Positions 50,913-63,719 are shown, counted from the first letter of the stretch. The stretch: 64,000 nucleotides of DNA from Caprimulgus europaeus (GCA_907165065.1 OU015523.1:17545834-17609833); one strand, 5' to 3'. Numbers and translations are program-made. Notes: generated by a model not told the origin, from the letters alone.

Positions 50913-52065
50913 TGTGGTGGGTTGACCCTGGCTGGATGCCAGATGCCCACCAAAGCCCACTCTATCACTTTCCCTCCTCAACTGGGCAGGGGGAGAAAAA
51001 TATAATGAAAGGCTCGTGGGTGGAGATAAGGAGAGGGAGAGAGAGAGTGAGGGAGAGAGAGAGATCACTCACCAGTCACTGGTACGGGCAAAACAGACTC
51101 GACTTGGAGGAAAAAACAAATTTATTTTTTTTGCCAATCAGACAACAGCATAATGAGAAGTAAAACCAAATCTTAAAGCACCTCCCCCCACCCCTCACTG
51201 CTTCCCAGGCTTAACTTCTCTTCTGACTTCTACTTCCTTCCCCCCCTCAGCAGCACAGGGGGGCAGGGAATGGGGTTGGGGTCAGTTCATCACACATTGT
51301 TCCTGCCGCTGCTTCCTCCTCAGGGGAGGACTCCTTCCCCTGCACCAGCGTGGGGTCCCTCTCACGGGAGACAGTCCTCCACCAACTTCTCCAACGTGAG
51401 TCCTTCCCATGACTGACAGCTCTTCACCAACTGCTTTGGCATGGGTCCATTCCATGGTGTGCAGTCCTTCAGGAACAGACTGCTCCAGCGCGAGTCCCCC
51501 ACGGGGTCACAAGTCCTGCCAGCAAACCTGCTCCGGCGTGGGCTCCTCTCTCCACGGGGCCACAGGTCCTGACAGGAACCTGCTCCAGCGCGGGCTTCCC
51601 ATGGGGTCACAGCCTCCTTCGGGCATCCACCTGCTCCAGTGTGGGGTCCTCCACGGGCTACAGGTGGTCATCTGCTCCACCATGGACCTCCATGGGCTGC
51701 AGGGGGACAGCCTGTCTCACCCTGGTCTGCACCACACGTTACAGGGGAATCTCTGCTCTGGTGCCTGGAGCACCTCCTGCCCCTCCTTCTTCACTGACCT
51801 TGGTGTCTGCAGAGTTGTTTCTCTCACATCTTCACTCCTCTCTCTCGCTGCCAAGTGTGCAGTTTTTTTTCCCCTTCCCCTTTTTTTTCTTAATTCTGTT
51901 ATCACAGAGGAGTTACTGATGGGCTCGGCCTTGGCCAGCGGTGGGTCCATCTTGGAGCTGCTGGCATTGGCTGTGTTGGACATGGGGGAAGCTTCTGGCA
52001 GCTTCTCACAGAAGCCACCCCTATACCCTCCCACTATCAAAACCTTGCCATGCAAACCCAATACA
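50913..52065 (-). mobile_element. Solo LTR of an avian endogenous retrovirus, ERVL-like
   Basis: A 1,153-base element with TG...CA ends, starting tgtggtgggttgaccctggc and ending tgcaaacccaataca. It is flanked by a near-identical 5-base duplication (gctcc at 50,908-50,912, gcttc at 52,066-52,070), the size expected of ERVL-class insertions. I recognise it as a widespread avian LTR family. By analogy with that family the sense strand is minus. There is no internal retroviral region and no gene. The 236-codon open frame on the plus strand at 51,409-52,119 lies mostly within the LTR and is not a host gene. Confidence 0.88.
51343..51700. repeat. Degenerate ~48-base tandem repeats inside the LTR
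   Basis: At least eight units begin with ctccagcg-like sequence followed by tgggtcc and a cacgggg-type block. Unit starts are about 51,343, 51,389, 51,434, 51,483, 51,531, 51,583, 51,633 and 51,674, giving a 41-52 base period. The units have diverged from one another. This is an internal feature of the LTR family, not a CRISPR array. Confidence 0.82.
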
Positions 52066-52236
52066 GCTTCTCAGCAGTGTAATATTTGCTTCCAAAGTGT
52101 AATCCTAATCATTATCTGAATCTGCAGTATACATTCAGGAGTTTGAGTGTTAAGGATTTGCTGCCTTGTGCGTTGTCAAGACTGTGGTGGTTACAGTCTA
52201 ATGCAGGGACAAACAGCTTCAGTTGTGGAACCAGAA

Positions 52237-52415
52237 AGTCACAGAATGGTAGGGGTTGGAAGGGACCTCAGGAGATCATCTAGTCCAACGCCACTGCCAA
52301 GGCAGGTTTACCTAGAGCAAGTTGAACAGGACTGCATCCAGGTGGGGTTTGAATATCTCCAGAGATGGAGACTCCACAGCCTCTCTGGGCAGCCTCCTCC
52401 AGTCCTCTCTCACCC
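52237..52415 (-). repeat. CR1 LINE 3' end, minus orientation
   Basis: Begins tcacagaatggtaggggttg, passes through gagatcatctagtccaacgc, and includes the gagactccacagcctctctg block. It stops near 52,415 in unrelated sequence. It lies 170 bases after the solo LTR. Confidence 0.9.
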
Positions 52416-54689
52416 TAAGATGTGGCTGAGCCTGAGCTTGACCCATGCCCACATCAGCATGCAATTTTTGGATCCTCCTAGATGTTCCTTGGGTGACTGT
52501 CATTGAGATACCTCAGCAGAAACTTGCAGGTTGGCACACCTGGCATAAGCTCCAGAGATCATCCTCCTGTGACATACTCGTATAGTTTTATGACTTACCG
52601 CTTAGGTTCTCCATCTTCAAACTGGGAAATGTATAACACCTTTTCTTCACACTTGCTTGATTTGTCTGGTTAGACCAACAGCTTTAGAAGCAGAATTTTT
52701 CTTAACAAGTATTTTTTTGCAGGTCTCCAATTCTGTGCAGACTTGAGCCTCTAGATCCCATGTGAATAGGACTGATGCCACAGAAATACCAATGAGTCTC
52801 TGCTGGTCTTCAGCACTGTTTCAGAATTTCACCTTTATATTTAATTAGAAGCCAAAATTATAAACAAATATTTACAAATTTCTGAGGTTCTTCTATATTT
52901 TGTCTTCTCTTTAAAGAGACTTCGTTATCTTTGGCAAAAATGAGTATTTTTTTTTACATGGTGCTTCTCCCTCTTCAGAGTACAGGTGATGAGTTCAAAT
53001 TTATTTGGACAAATTCAAGTTTATTGGTGCACTGCTGCTCTTCCACCTGTAAAGGAAAGGAGCAAGAGTTTGTTTCTCTTAACCCCTTTTTATTTGAATT
53101 GTAATTTATTACTCACTTATGTTAAATCTGGTAAAATACAAGTTCAGTCTGTGCACAGTGCATTTCTAACAGCAATTTCCCTTGGAGCTGGGCCAATTCT
53201 GCCTGCTCTGACAGAAGCATTTGTGGTCCCAAGCATGAGTGCGTACTTAAGGAGAGGGGAAGGAAAAGCCAGTAAACAGCACGGCGGGCCTTCTCTTTGA
53301 AACTCCCCCTGAGAGCTGAGAGATTTGCAATTAATGTCTGCATGTTTGTTTATAATCAGTTTTGAAAGGAGCATTAAGACCCTGTAAGCTTCTGAATGCT
53401 GAGAGACAGGAAATCGGTTTTGGAAATCTGTGCCTGAGAATTCATTTATGTACTTGTTGGGGTTTTTTTCTTCTCAGCTCACTGCTTGTATCAGGGTTTG
53501 TGCGTCTGAAAATTCCAGATACGTGTTTGCTGGTGTGTTATTTGAAGGCTATATGAAGTGACTTTCTTTAATGTAGTGGCAGTGTGTGCTTGCAGGTAGG
53601 CTATACAATTTCTCAGTGTCAAAATATTGATTCCTTAACTTGTGATGACTCTGCATTTAGGAACTGCTGTCAGCTGTGATGCAAAATCCTTTAATATCTT
53701 TTGTGATATGCTTTTTCTTTTCCAGTTGTAGCAGTTAAAGCTTAGAATTGGTATCTTACCCCCAAGTTACCTTGTTGGAGAATATCCCTAGTGATGTAGT
53801 CTCAAGCATAGGCTTGATCTTGTTTGCTAGGTCCTTGTACATGCCCCAGTACTGCGGTGTCTGAACAGTGATATGACATACTGTTTTCATCCCTATTCTG
53901 CCAATCCTAAGGTGCCTTTATAAGGCTCACAACAGTCTTTGTAGGCAGTATAGAAGGGGAAGTGCTGCTATGGGTGAATAATACAAAAAGTGTGATGCTT
54001 TGGACTTCAGTAAATATCATCCTTAGTTTATAAAGACAATTTTTAATTCCAGTTGTGTCTTCTACCAAGTATTTGCCACCTTTTCCAATTTTGTCTCATC
54101 AGTACATTGGATATGCATCTACAGTTCTACAATCAAAATCTTTAGTAGAAAGTCTGAAGTAGAAGTGAGCCAGGAGAGACCCTGGAAACACACTATAAGG
54201 CTGACAGTGAACCATGATTTTTTCTAAAAATGTTGTTCTCCACCAGTTTTCAATCATTTTCTGATGAATTTATCTGGACTGTGTTTCTTTAGTTTGATAA
54301 TGAGCATACAAAAGAGTTGAACATCCTCCCTTCCCCCAGTCAAAACAGATTGCTTCCCATTTTTCCCATTATCCTTTAGCTTCTCCAAAACTTTTTTTTT
54401 CTGTGCTAACTCATTCCGGCTCAGTTCCCTCCGTATGAGTAAATTCTTTTCTGTGCTTTGGCCTCCACCAGCGTCCAGCTTTCCTGCAGTGTGTTATGAA
54501 GTGTAATGGCTAACAAAATGAGGAGCTCTCCTCCACCCTTCCCCAGATCCTCCATGCCAGTCATGGGGCTTGCTGCCATCATAGTTGCTTATCTCTGCAT
54601 TAGCTCAAGGTAAATGCTGTTCCTCACTGGGCTGCAGGAGAGTAGATATCCTCCTTGGAAGCAGGGAGGAAGGGAAAGGCCATCTGCAG

Positions 54690-54978
54690 CAGTCTTCAAA
54701 GTGGGGTGCACACAAAGCAAGCCATTGGGGTGGATGAAGAAAATATTTTTTTGTACCATTGATAAAACAAAAAACTTGTAAACTGATTTTTCATCTTGAT
54801 CTCATACTATTTCTATTTTTATCTATTTTTAAATAATGTAAATATTATGTACTAATATACATAACATATTAGTACAACAGTACATATAATTTATAAGTAA
54901 ACATCCTTATATCGAGGGTGTGTGCTCAGGTTTTTTTTACTGATGGGGTGCACAATCAAAAAAGTTTGGAGACCGGTG
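54690..54978. mobile_element. Probable hAT-type miniature transposon (MITE)
   Basis: 289 bases bounded by imperfect inverted termini. The left end reads cagtcttcaaagtggggtgc. The right end, reversed, reads caccggtctccaaacttttt and then gattgtgcacccc. Eight flanking bases match at six positions (atctgcag at 54,682-54,689, atctagag at 54,979-54,986), the size of a hAT target duplication. The centre is AT-rich and non-coding. The terminal CAG..TCTCCAAACTTTTT pattern is typical of non-autonomous hAT/Charlie elements. Family not named. Confidence 0.6.
54848..54876. repeat. Perfect 11-base inverted repeat
   Basis: tgtactaatat, a 7-base spacer acataac, then atattagtaca. It lies in the AT-rich middle of the probable MITE. 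Confidence 0.9.
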
Positions 54979-57784
54979 ATCTAGAGCTTCATATTTCTTC
55001 CCTTCCCTTCCAAAGATAACTTCCAGTCCCTTGTCTAGGGTCAGGCTCTTTGTCTTGGATATTTTTTTAACCCAGAGTATTATCATTTTGTTATTTAAGG
55101 GTTAAATCAGACACTGGATTAGTTTATGAATTTGAAAGGCAGTGTTTTTTGCTCTTTAGAAGGCTTGTGTGGATTTTAATGAAGTACCTTGATCTCTTGC
55201 TGACTGCTTCTGTCAGAAATCTGCATGTTTCTTCTTGCTTCCACTGAAATCTTTTGTCTGGCTTTCCTTGACCCTGAAGTAAATCCTTTATAAGTACTGA
55301 ACACTTTGTTGTGAAACAGAGAGAGATTTCTCTTGCATCTTTGACCTGTATCGCTGTGTTTTTGTGAATCTCTTTGGGTGTGCGTCAGGCAGACAATGAA
55401 GAGATGAAATGGGGGTGGCTGTGACTTTTAAATGATGAACTAGCTGAAAGGTGGTCCTTGGAGCCCACAGAAGAGGATACCACTGACTTTGTAGTGCTGT
55501 TCTTCATCTTGTGCCTAAGGAGAATTGAGAGTATTCAGGTTTGGGATCTCAGTGATAACAAGTGATTCCTTTTGTGCCTGCTTCCCGTTAAAGCTCAGCT
55601 TTTCTTCATGCAGCAAGTGATCGGTGCAGGTGCCAGCAGAGCGAGGTTATGTGCTTTGGGGTTTTGCTTTGGTTTTTATTCTCTGTTCGCCTCATTTAGT
55701 CGTAGCTCTAAGGCAAAGTATCCTCTGGTCCCTGTGTGTTCAAATGGAACCAGAACAAATTGTTTCATTCCCCAGATTGTCATGAATGAAGCAAAATTAA
55801 TTTGAAAGTATTTAGGAACGTCAGTTTTTTGTTTAAAGGAAGGCTGATGCAAAAGCGTAGAGAGGATCTTGGATTGTGTAAATAAGGAAAGACCCTTGAT
55901 CTGAGAGTAGAAGAGAAATTTTTGGTGGAAAGTTGCTCTGTAAAAAAAGTATATTTAATACAGGAACAGAGAAGTACTCAGAATACTGTTTGTTAGATTT
56001 TTTCAAAAATGTATACGTTCCAGAGAGCAAGGCAGAGCCAAGAAGAACATTTATTGTCACTGGCCTCTAGAAGTTACTGCAGTGATGGGCATGAAAGGTC
56101 TAAACAGAGCAGTAGTGGAGCTTTCTGGTTTGATTGAAAAAGAGTGGATAACTGATACTCAAACATCAGTAAATTAGTAATGTTAAGGTAGATTTGCAAC
56201 TTTATTTCTTAATTCTGTACCTATGCATATGACAAAATTTGCAAATGCCCTTTCTTCTCAAAATAAATGCAATATGTTTTTCTGCAAATGAGTTACTGCC
56301 TTGTATGCTGTATTGGACAGTGTACACTTGCACTAAACTAATTTCATGTACAATATTAAAATATGCTGGCACTTATTGGCAGCAAAGTTAATTTATTAGA
56401 AAGAACTAATAATTATATCAATAATATTCTTCTCTACTAGCAATAACTGGCAGTGTTACAGTGAGGTCTTGCAAAGTTATATGCATATATAAACATAAGT
56501 TGTATGGATATGTATATGATGTGTTCCTAATTGGAAATAACTTGATGGCAAAGCTGGGAAGAGACTCTGAGTTCAGACTTCCAAACTCTCATCCTCAGAG
56601 AAAACCTGAAAGGCTGGGGTATTATTTTCTTTCTGAAGTCACAGTTTGAAACAGTAAAACCTTTCATCTGTGAAATATCAAATATAGGGTGGCACTCTTT
56701 AATAGTTAATACTGATAAAATAAAAATAGAATGCAGCTCAGGAAATTGATGCAGAAAACTTTTATACACTTTTGAAGGCTTTGGAAGGAAGCCAAAATTA
56801 GACTCAACACTGGTTTTGTTGAAAGATGTGTTTGCAGTACCTTAGAAAATGTTCCAATAATACAACTGGATAAATGGGAAAGAAATTCCTCCCAAACATG
56901 GGCATTGATACTAGACAAGGTATTCATTTTCCCTAACTGAAAGCATTTACAAACCAGATGTGGACACCTGAGGCAGAAGTGGTCTGTAATGGAGATTCTT
57001 TCTCTGCTGCCAGTGAAGGGAACCCTACAGACTAGTAGCCCCTGTGTTCCTCTCTGGTTTTAAGTGTCTCAAGTCCAGTGGGAAGAGCCCTCTCTAGCTG
57101 CCATGTGTGCCATATGAATGCCAGTTTCATTCTGGGACTCTGTAAGATCTATTAAAATGGCTTATATTAAAATTAAGCACATATATGTTCTAATGTATGT
57201 TAAGCTTCTCATTTGTAGTCCAATCCAGGAGAGATGTTGAACTGTCTTACAAAAATAATAGATTTTAGTTTTCATTAAAAAAACTATTCATTAAAAAACC
57301 CTTTTGTAAAAACAAACTCTTATCACTTGTTCTTAAAATAGTTTTTATGCTAAACATTATTATTCTTCTGGGCTTTATTTTGATTTGTTAAAATCGCTTA
57401 TAGCAAACTGAGATCACAAATATCTTGACTCAGATTCTGGACAGTGTTCTGAGTGTGAAGATGGCTTTTGGTAATGTTCCTCATTGTCTTTACCCCTGAA
57501 ACTGCTTAAAAGTGCAAAGCATCAAGGATGTTACTGGTTTGGTTTTTTTTTCAGCTGGATTAAGCTCTGTTCCAGGCCACTTTCAAATCAGCAGTCTCCC
57601 AAGTTGTGTGCCTTACAGCGTACCTGGTAATTAAGCGTGCTAGGAGCAATAGAAAAGAATGTGAGGATCAAGAACTTCTCATAGGAATCAACCTGCACCT
57701 TTATACTCTTCTTTCAGTTTGCAAGTTTTGGAGACTGAGAAAACAGGACAAGAGCATCATGAGATGTTCAGTGCTGAGTCAGAC

Positions 57785-58200
57785 ATAGAATCATAGAATC
57801 ATTAAGGTTGGAAAAGACCTCCAAGATCATAAAGTCCAACTGTCAACCCAACACCACTGTGCCCACTAAACCATGTCCTGAAATGTCATGTTGACATGTT
57901 TTTTTTAACACCTCCGGGGATGGTGACTCCACCACTTTTCCAGGCAGCCTGTTCCAATGCTTGACCACTCTTTCAGTAAAGAAATTTTTCCTAATATCCA
58001 ATCTAAACCTCCCCTGGTGGAACTTGAGGCCATTTCCTCTCTTCCTGTCACTTATTACTTGAGAGAAGAGACTAACACTCACCTCACTAAAGCCTCCTTT
58101 CAGGTAGTTGTAGAGAGTGAAAAGGTCTCCCCTCGGCTTCCACCAGACTGAACAACCCCAGTTCCCTCAGCCGCTCCTCATAAAGACTTGTTCTCCAACT
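57785..58200 (-). repeat. CR1 LINE fragment, minus orientation
   Basis: The 3' end begins atagaatcatagaatcattaa. The minus strand encodes [20 protein letters not shown] and [13 protein letters not shown], the CR1 ORF2 C-terminal pattern. It ends near 58,200. Confidence 0.92.
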
Positions 58201-58292
58201 GTTCTTTCAATCATGAAAGATTGGTAAAAAACACTGCAGTGACTTTCACTTAAACAGGTTAGCAGCTGGTCTGTGTCAGCCATATGTGTAAG

Positions 58293-58350
58293 GCTGTATG
58301 TGTGTATATATACATATATATATATATAATTATTATTATTTTATTTTACT
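58293..58350. repeat. TG/TA microsatellite
   Basis: gtatgtgtgtatatatacat runs into a TA tract and then att units. It sits between two CR1 copies of the same orientation. Confidence 0.88.
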
Positions 58351-58422
58351 CCAATTATTAAATGGTTCTTCTCTCAACCTACAAGTCTCCTTACCTTTAC
58401 CCCTCTAGTTCTCTCCCCTGTT

Positions 58423-58885
58423 CACAGAATCACAGAATGTCAGGGATTGGAAGGGACCTCGAAAGATCATCCAGTCCAATCCCCCTGCTGGAGCAGGAAC
58501 ACCTAGATGAGTTCACACAGGAAGGTGTCCAGGCGGGTCTTGAATGTCTCCAGAGAAGGAGACTCCACAACCTTCCTGGGCAGCCTGTCCCAGTGCTCTG
58601 TCACCCTCACTGTAAAGAAGTTTCTTCTGAAGTTTAAGCAGAACCTCCTGTGTTCCATTTTACACCCATTGCCCCTTGTCCTATCATTGGACATCACTGA
58701 GAAGAGCCTGGCCCCATCCTCCTCACACTCACCCTTCATATATTTATAAACATTAATGAGGTCAATCCTCAGCCTCCTCTTCTCCAAGCTAAAGAGGCCC
58801 AGCTCCCTCAGCCTTTCCTCATAAGGGAGATGCTCCACTCCCTTCATCATCTTGGTGGCTCTGCACTGGACTCTCTCAAGTCCTG
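58423..58885 (-). repeat. CR1 LINE fragment, minus orientation
   Basis: The 3' end begins cacagaatcacagaatgtca. A largely intact minus frame (about 58,503-58,931) encodes [20 protein letters not shown] and the [18 protein letters not shown] stretch of CR1 ORF2. The body is about 460 bases, 5'-truncated. Confidence 0.94.
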
Positions 58886-60947
58886 GAGGGGTGGGGGGAA
58901 AGGAGGGTTCGAGTGGCTGTGTGGTGTTCAACTGCCAGCCAAGTTAAACTACTACAAATGGTCTTCAGTGTTCTTACAGGAGTTTCTTAGAAGAAAATTT
59001 TATGAATAATTTCTGCTGTTGAGCAAAAGAAAGTTTGCATGAGAGGATGCTGCTTCACTGTAAGATAAAGGTGTGGCGGTGTAAGCGCTGGTGTGAGAGC
59101 TGCCTACAGAGTCCTCTGGTATGATTAACTGGCCAAGCTTATCCTGTGGCCAGGGTATATCCTGAAGGCCAAGTGCTATACAGAGCAGAGCACGGCCCTG
59201 CAGCTACACAGGCTAACTGTTGTGTGGATCACTGACTTGGTGTGCAGTAGCCTCCTGCTTGGGATCACACTGTTCAGATGGGGCAGCCGGCATTTTCCTT
59301 CCTGCAGCTGTGCTTGCAAAAGGGCAGTTGACCTGATCATTTGCAGTGATTCCAGTGTCTCCTAAAAGGGCCAGATTTTCTGTCTGTACATACACTGTTG
59401 CATGGAGTTTGCATGTTGAACCAGTTCTTTCTGGACACTTTCTGTACGGCTGCTGGGTTAGTTTCAGGAACCCGTCAGTGGTACCTGCAGTGCCAGGGAT
59501 GCAGATGGTGTGTAGTTTGGTACCCTGCAGTTACCATGACCCTGCCTTACGGGCCTTCAGCATAAGCACAGTGGAAAAATATATCCTAAAATTGACAATC
59601 TGTTGGTTAAAATGTACAAAAGAAAACCTAGAACAAAGGATAAAGCATTTGTTTGTGAACCAGAATGATGATGCAGAATGAAATTTTCCAAGGAAAGCTG
59701 CTGTTAGCAATCTTACTTATTAAACAGCTCTCAGTGGTGGGAGGAAGGTTCTATTTGATTTTTTTCTTATTCTGTTGTCAATTTTATATTTGTTGCAGCT
59801 TTAAAAAAGTTATGTTTGTTTCTGCTTTGAAAAGTAGGTACAAAGTAGGAAATGAGTATACAGTAAAAGATATCTGCATTTCAGAATATGCTGAAGGCTA
59901 TTTTCAGACACAGTGCATGGCAAGAAGAGTTCACCCATTATCCTATTCTGAAGCAGGATAAATTTAACCTCCATGGCTAGCATATTCTAATGCTGCTTAT
60001 CCTCAGTTTTTCTTAATGCCCTAACCTAAAGGTTTTTTACCCCAAATTAAAGCTGTGAGTAATCTTTTATGTCTATGTGTGAAACTGAAGAACAGTTTGT
60101 CATCGCTTTCATTACTGTAACATACTAAATATTCAAAATTTGCTGTTCCCTACCACCACCACCACCTTAAAACTAAACAAGTCTGTCTTTCCAATTTGTC
60201 CCTACTGAAACATGTGTGAAGCTGTGTCATTTTGTTCCTTTGGAATCGTTACAGTCAGTCCCCACCTTCAAGTATGGGATCTGAAGCTGCACCCGGTTTA
60301 TATTAATAGGGCAGAATAAAGCAAGAGAACATGCTATTGTCTCATGCTTGCATGACATAGTCATTACTATACATAGCAGCCAGATTGTCTTTTACTTTTT
60401 TTGCAGCACAACACTGTTAGTTCCTGGTTTTCTCCTCTGTTATAAACCTGAAGTTTTTTGCAGTGAGCTGCTGAAACAATTCTCTCCTTCTGGCCAACCT
60501 GTGCCCCTGTGTCCTTCCCTGCCCCATCCCCCCCCCCCTTTTTTTTAACTCAGGTGCAGTATTTTCTATCTGTCTGTACTGGATTTCATAATACTTATTC
60601 CAAGCATTTCTTCATTTGTAATTGCAGTCCTATCTCCCAAAGCATTTGTAATCCCTTCTGTGTAGCACTTCACAGAATTTAGTTATCTGCCAGTCACTGT
60701 CATCAGGGCCTCACTTCATAGGGCTGTCTCAGCTGATACCAAACTATTGATACCTCCTCCTTGAGAATGTTTTTCATGTGTGTGTTTTCCTTATTGTCAG
60801 TTCACCTTTAGCCTTTCTCCCTGGTTTGCTGACAAGGATGTTTTGCAGGACAGTACAGCATCAGACTGCATGGCACCTCATAGCTGTCACTTACAAGAGA
60901 TTACCAGGCAGACAAAGCCAAGATCTTCACTGTGCTGCCTGGTGGGA

Positions 60948-61170
60948 GGACAAGGGGTAAAAAAAAAAATCAAAATGAGAGGTTCTAACCCAACACAAGA
61001 CCTTTTCACCATGAGGATGGTCAGGCAAGTGCAGCAGGTTGCCCAGAGAGGTTGTACAGTCTCCACCCTTAGCAGGTTTCAAGGCGCAACTGGATCAAAT
61101 AATGAGCAGCCAGGTCTGATTGCCCTGGTTTGAGCAGGAGGCTGCACTGGAGACTTGCTAAGGTCCTTTT
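60948..61170 (+). repeat. CR1 LINE 3' region, decayed
   Basis: Starts at gaggacaaggggtaa, then an A run, caccatgaggatggtcaggc, aggttgcccagagaggttgt and ctaaggtcctttt. It is clearly related to CR1 but more decayed than the others, and the final ttccaaccc tail is lost. Confidence 0.75.
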
Positions 61171-63081
61171 ATGTTTCTACTCTTTCTCAGATCCCTCAGA
61201 GCTTCTCTTTTAGCCTTTTGTGTTTTTCCTTAGATTTGGCAATTCTTGTTCATATCCTAGACACTGCTTTCAGCAGTTCCCTGTTTTCTGTGGGGTGATC
61301 ATCAGATCTTGCTGACAGTATATCAAAGATGGGTAGCTCATTTCACCAGCTCTACAAAGCTTTAGGTTCCACCTGATTTCTTCCTAAGTCTCTATTACAA
61401 CATGACATCAGTTTCCAACTATGTCATCGTCCACCTGCAGTTTGCTGGCAACGATGGCACTTCTCAGCAGTGGCACAGCCACAGTGACACTGTAATTGTC
61501 ACTTCCTGGACTGTACTACTATACCTGAAAATGAGAGTGAAGGCAGCAAGCAGGACTCTGCAGTTACAAAATGAACCTCCTCACTGCCCTGTAATTTCAT
61601 CAAGCCTGTGCTGGTGTCCTTCCCATGGCTCTCAGCTAGCTTCCCGTGCTGATGTAACATCTTGGTCCTCTTCTTCAAAGGAGGTTAATGAACCAAGTCC
61701 ACTCTACACAAGGGGTGTCATAGGTTGAGTCTAACTGGAACAAGAACACAACTTGCTTGGGGCAGTGTCTGTCTGTGAGCATTGTGTAGTTTTAACTTTC
61801 AGAGGTGAACTGATCAAAAAAGCTTTTATGTGGAAATTTTGCACAGTCCTCAGAAAAAGTGAGGATGCATATTCCCTTCAGTAAATACTTTACCTCACCC
61901 TACTTCTAGTGCCACCTTGGACCATGTAATGTTATCAAACCAGTCCAAAGAACTGAAAAACAGCAGGGTGTTCCCTGGCTGCTGGAGAAGAACAGGCAGT
62001 TGCCTGCCCCTAGGGAGAAGAAGCAATTTTTCTTTCCTCTGATCCTGCATTTATCCATCTGTTTCCTGTCCACTGTGATGCTCAGGGGCACGCAACTGGA
62101 CATTCCTCTCCTTGCCCCCTGCCACCACCCCACAGCACAACCCTTCCAGAGGGAAGGGTGCTGTTCCTGCCATGCTTGTTGCACTGGAGGGAACGGTGAC
62201 TGGTTAAAAATAAATTTGGGAGCAGATGGCGAGGCAGATTATTGTTCATCCTAGGGTGATGGCGATGGTGTGCCAGCTAACGGCTGGTTGTCTATCAGGA
62301 TTAATCAGGAGCTGTTGTGGCACATGATCAGTGAAGCCACTGCTCCCCCTGGGAAAAGGGAAGGAAGAGGAGAGAAGCAGCTCTGTAAAACAAGTTATTG
62401 GAGAAGCACTTGTTTTTGAAAGTATGAGAAGTTTCTGATGGAGAAAAGACTATATAAAAAGAAAAACAGGAATGTTTTTAGAGGTTTTTTGTTGGTTTTT
62501 TGTTTGGTTTTTTAATGTACTCACACTCTTTTATATATCTGCAGGTATGCCTAGCTCCAAAAAAGCAACTGGGAGAACTTGGCCACTTTTGTCCCAGTGG
62601 AATTGTAGATCATCAGAAATAAAAAAAAACATTTAAGAGATTTATAGGATCTTTATGAGCACTGTCTATATGAATAGTGTGAAGCATTGTCCATGGATGT
62701 GCCTGGTTTGGATTTGTGATCTGTGTCAGAGGAAAGGACTTGAAATTGCTGTGCTCAAAACACTTCACAAAAGTTAATTCTCTCTGCGCTCACAAAACAG
62801 ACTAGGTGAAAGCTGACTCAGCACATTGAGCTGAAAGGCAGTATTAGAGGTACAACTCCAGAGTTTTGATGCTTTAGTGATATGAAGGGTAGTTTATCCA
62901 TGTTACCTTTGTTATTTTTTGTTTTCTGTTTGACTAACGAGGTTAATGAAACGGTGTAAGAATTAGCAGATGTTTTGTTTGATCAAATTAAGAAATAAAA
63001 TAGGGAGTACAATTTTGGTTATTGTTTTTGTAGTGAAAATCCACAGTAAATTTTGATCACTTAGTCCATTTAGATACCCTG

Positions 63082-63719
63082 TGTGGTGGTTTCACTTGGC
63101 TGGCAGCCAAACACAGCTGTTCACTCACTCCCCCTACCCAGGCCAGAGGGGAGAGAACTGGGGGCAAGAGTAAGGAGACTTGTAGATTGAGATAAGAACA
63201 ATTTAATAATTGAAATAAAGTAAAACTTAACATAATACTAACATTAAAATAGTAATGATAATAATAGTAATAAAATATGCAAATGAGTGATGCACAGTAA
63301 AATTGCTCACCAGCCACTGACCAAGCCTGGCATGTGCTTAGGTAACAATCCCAGAAGACCGACAATCCTAAAACTGAAACCACAGTCCCAGAAGATGAGA
63401 GCCCCAGCGAAAGTCAGAGAGAGCAAAAGAGGAAGAGACCCTCATTAATGTACTGAACATGACATTATATGTTATGGAATATCCCATTGGCATATCCAAA
63501 TGCCAATTTAACTTACTAATTTCAATATTCCTTACCCCAGCAGACCTTGCACTTGTAAACTAACAAAACATGAAGTCCTTTACTTCCAATGACAAGAATG
63601 AAAACACTGGTGTGTTATCAGCATTTCTCTCCTAACAAACCCTAGGCTGAAACCAAAACACAGCACTGTTCTAGCTACTAAAAAGAAACCCAGCTCTGTC
63701 TCAGCTAAAAACTGGGACA
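63082..63719 (-). mobile_element. Solo LTR of an avian endogenous retrovirus
   Basis: A 638-base element with TG...CA ends, starting tgtggtggtttcacttggct and ending ctaaaaactgggaca. It is flanked by a perfect 5-base duplication ccctg (63,077-63,081 and 63,720-63,724). By analogy with this widespread avian LTR family the sense strand is minus (tgtcccagttttta start). It carries no coding sequence and no internal retroviral region, so it is a solo LTR left by recombination. The AT-rich stretch at 63,195-63,290 is part of the element. Confidence 0.9.

Noticed and set aside
51343-51700. Spaced repeats resembling a CRISPR array
   Set aside because: Units are degenerate, with no constant repeat and unique spacer structure. 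The array sits inside an avian LTR in a vertebrate intron.
51409-52119. Open frame of 236 codons on the plus strand
   Set aside because: It lies mostly inside the solo LTR and follows its tandem repeats. No gene family motif was seen.
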